From contig NZ_CP104174.1 in NCBI RefSeq assembly GCF_025200925.1, positions 930,001 through 994,000 on the forward strand: 64,000 nucleotides of DNA, read 5' to 3'. Below, piece by piece: positions 62,737 through 64,000 of the stretch (its first letter is position 1; the number at the start of each line of letters is the position of its first letter). The DNA is from Bradyrhizobium sp. CB1015 (GTDB lineage: Bacteria > Pseudomonadota > Alphaproteobacteria > Rhizobiales > Xanthobacteraceae). The notes beneath the pieces are model-generated. The model was not told the DNA's origin. It did no database searches and was given only the letters and a program-made list of their open reading frames with translations. The position numbers and the translations under genes are program-made.

Positions 62737-63942
62737 TTAGACGGCTCTGCGAAACGCGAGTGCGAGTAGCGAAAACACGCATAAGCCTGGTATCATGAAG
62801 CCGATTTGCGTTTGTATCGGCACACCGAGATCCAGTAGAACTCCCATAAGTGTAGGACCAAGGCCTGTCAGAATAATGCGTAGTCCCTCGAAGCGAGCTT
62901 TCGACCGGGCCAACCGTTCGACGCCAAACAGTCTCGCCAGGGCGGGCGTTTGAACGCTGCTGTCCAGACCTGCCGATATCGCGGTGAAGCCGAAATAGAA
63001 TGGAGCGATCCACCAAGACGAGAACAGAAAAATAAGCAGAAGAGCGATAGCTTGAGGAACAAGCAAGAACGGCACAATCCGTAACGGCCCGAATCGGTCT
63101 ACAAGGGGGCCTGCGATGATTGTTGTCGCGATCTGAATGGATGAGTATGCAACGAAGCAGGCGGCGACCCATTCGAGCGGCCAATGTTTCGTCTCTGCGA
63201 GTCGCGCTTGGTGGAAGATCAATGCGGAAACCGCGAGCGATTCTGCAAATAGCGCAGGTAAAACGAAAAACACTTTCCAGTTGATTTTCCGGATAACGGA
63301 TTGATCAAGGCCGCCGCTCTGAGGCCGTGGGTGCCCGTGTGGAGGCAGGCCATCTTCCTCCGGAAGCAACAACACGGCGGCGACGGCTATCAACAGGATG
63401 GAGCACGCCGCGAGAGCCCACGTTGCTCTCCATCCCAGCACGAGGATGCTGCTAACGGCGATGGTCGGAAGTGTTGCCTGTGATAGCGACAGTCCGATCA
63501 GTACGACGCCGACGGCCTTTCCACTAGCCTCCGGTAGCCGCGCGGCCGGGATGGTCAGCGAAGCGTGAACGAGGAGGCCTTGGCCCCCGAGCCGAGCAAG
63601 ATACAGCCCGAGAAGAAAAATCGCGATATTCGGACTCAAGGCGATCGCAAAAGCGGCGCTGGCCAAAGTCAGCGCCGATAGCAGAGTGAATCTACGCTCG
63701 TTGTTCCGGGTGAGTCGAGACCCAAGCCACGGAAATGTCACCGCACTAACGAGAGTGACACCCGCGAACCATGCAGCAAACTCCCCGTCCGTCATCGCAA
63801 ATGCGCTTCGAAACTGTGGAGCGAACAACGAAATGACGTATGATTGACCAAAACTGGACAAGCCGATCAACGCGCATCCGAATGCAAGCAGACGCAAATT
63901 GTCGCGCACGAAGGCAGGATATTCCTTGAAGGCAGCTAGCAT
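62737..63942 (-). CDS. MFS transporter
   Basis: A 401-residue major facilitator protein with 12 helices. The loop 2-3 region (WLGSRLTRNNERRFTL) and the central charged loop (EEDGLPPHGHPRPQSGG) separate two six-helix halves; the second half has GPLVDRFGPLRIVPF. It lies 37 bases upstream of the oxygenase gene on the same strand, so it may export or import the oxygenase's product or substrate. Its start lies 58 bases from the window's end; other cluster genes may lie beyond. Confidence 0.88.
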   Translation of the reverse strand: MLAAFKEYPAFVRDNLRLLAFGCALIGLSSFGQSYVISLFAPQFRSAFAMTDGEFAAWFAGVTLVSAVTFPWLGSRLTRNNERRFTLLSALTLASAAFAIALSPNIAIFLLGLYLARLGGQGLLVHASLTIPAARLPEASGKAVGVVLIGLSLSQATLPTIAVSSILVLGWRATWALAACSILLIAVAAVLLLPEEDGLPPHGHPRPQSGGLDQSVIRKINWKVFFVLPALFAESLAVSALIFHQARLAETKHWPLEWVAACFVAYSSIQIATTIIAGPLVDRFGPLRIVPFLLVPQAIALLLIFLFSSWWIAPFYFGFTAISAGLDSSVQTPALARLFGVERLARSKARFEGLRIILTGLGPTLMGVLLDLGVPIQTQIGFMIPGLCVFSLLALAFRRAV

Positions 63943-64000
63943 CGAAGAGCCCCGGATCTCCGTCTGCAGCAGTGCGTGTTCATGCAGGATGCTCCATCTT

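Overview
The window looks like chromosomal DNA of a Bradyrhizobium-type alphaproteobacterium. The reasons are its high GC content, the rhizobial housekeeping gene order (ffs-dnaX-ybaB-recR; def-fmt-truA; dapE and dapD; argB-engB-yidC-rnpA-rpmH), many palindromic intergenic repeats typical of that group, and promoter motifs that fit the rhizobial EcfG and FixK regulators. No phage, plasmid, CRISPR or rRNA genes were seen.

Layout. 0.2-6.5 kb (+): UDP-glucose dehydrogenase, HrpB helicase, a membrane-anchored retropepsin-like protease and a phosphomannomutase/phosphoglucomutase. 6.7-14.1 kb (-): Lrp/AsnC regulator, PfkB kinase, NudC and a HIT protein, then a tight operon (binding protein, permease, ATPase, atypical SDR, enolase-superfamily enzyme) that probably imports and processes an amino-acid-like compound. 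14.3-17.8 kb (+): SRP RNA, dnaX, ybaB, recR and a small exported protein. 17.9-20.7 kb (-): AmpG-like permease and RmuC. 20.8-23.5 kb (+): def, fmt, truA and a GIY-YIG protein. 23.6-33.6 kb (-): dapE, dapD, a HAD nucleotidase, a DUF1036 protein, argB, a DUF423 protein, engB, yidC, rnpA and rpmH. 33.9-37.7 kb (+): orphan histidine kinase, tRNA-Arg, queD, a GNAT acetyltransferase and a secreted protein. 38.4-43.3 kb (+): a three-gene polysaccharide locus (Wzz/GumC-like chain-length protein, exported GH5-type glycosidase, O-antigen-ligase-like polymerase).

43.4-64 kb is accessory. It holds small secreted proteins, three clustered Gly/Ser-rich secreted proteins, a Tat-exported class V aminotransferase, a flavin monooxygenase and an L,D-transpeptidase. 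It also holds an unusual LuxR-type protein (pseudo-receiver plus a His/Asp-rich repeat tail), a TAXI-type receptor without its transporter, a Spy-like protein, an Omp25/31-type porin and a transglycosylase. It ends in a lower-GC MFS exporter / 2-oxoglutarate oxygenase pair in which the oxygenase frame is broken.

Two regulatory patterns stand out. Three good EcfG-type general-stress promoters (GGAAC-N16/17-CGTT) lie before genes at 38.1, 43.4 and 46.6 kb. Four FixK/FNR-type boxes (TTGA/C-N6-TCAA) lie between 55.0 and 60.0 kb, suggesting a low-oxygen gene group. A 213-bp MITE-like element with perfect 15-bp inverted ends and an 8-bp target duplication sits inside another repeat at 26.7 kb.
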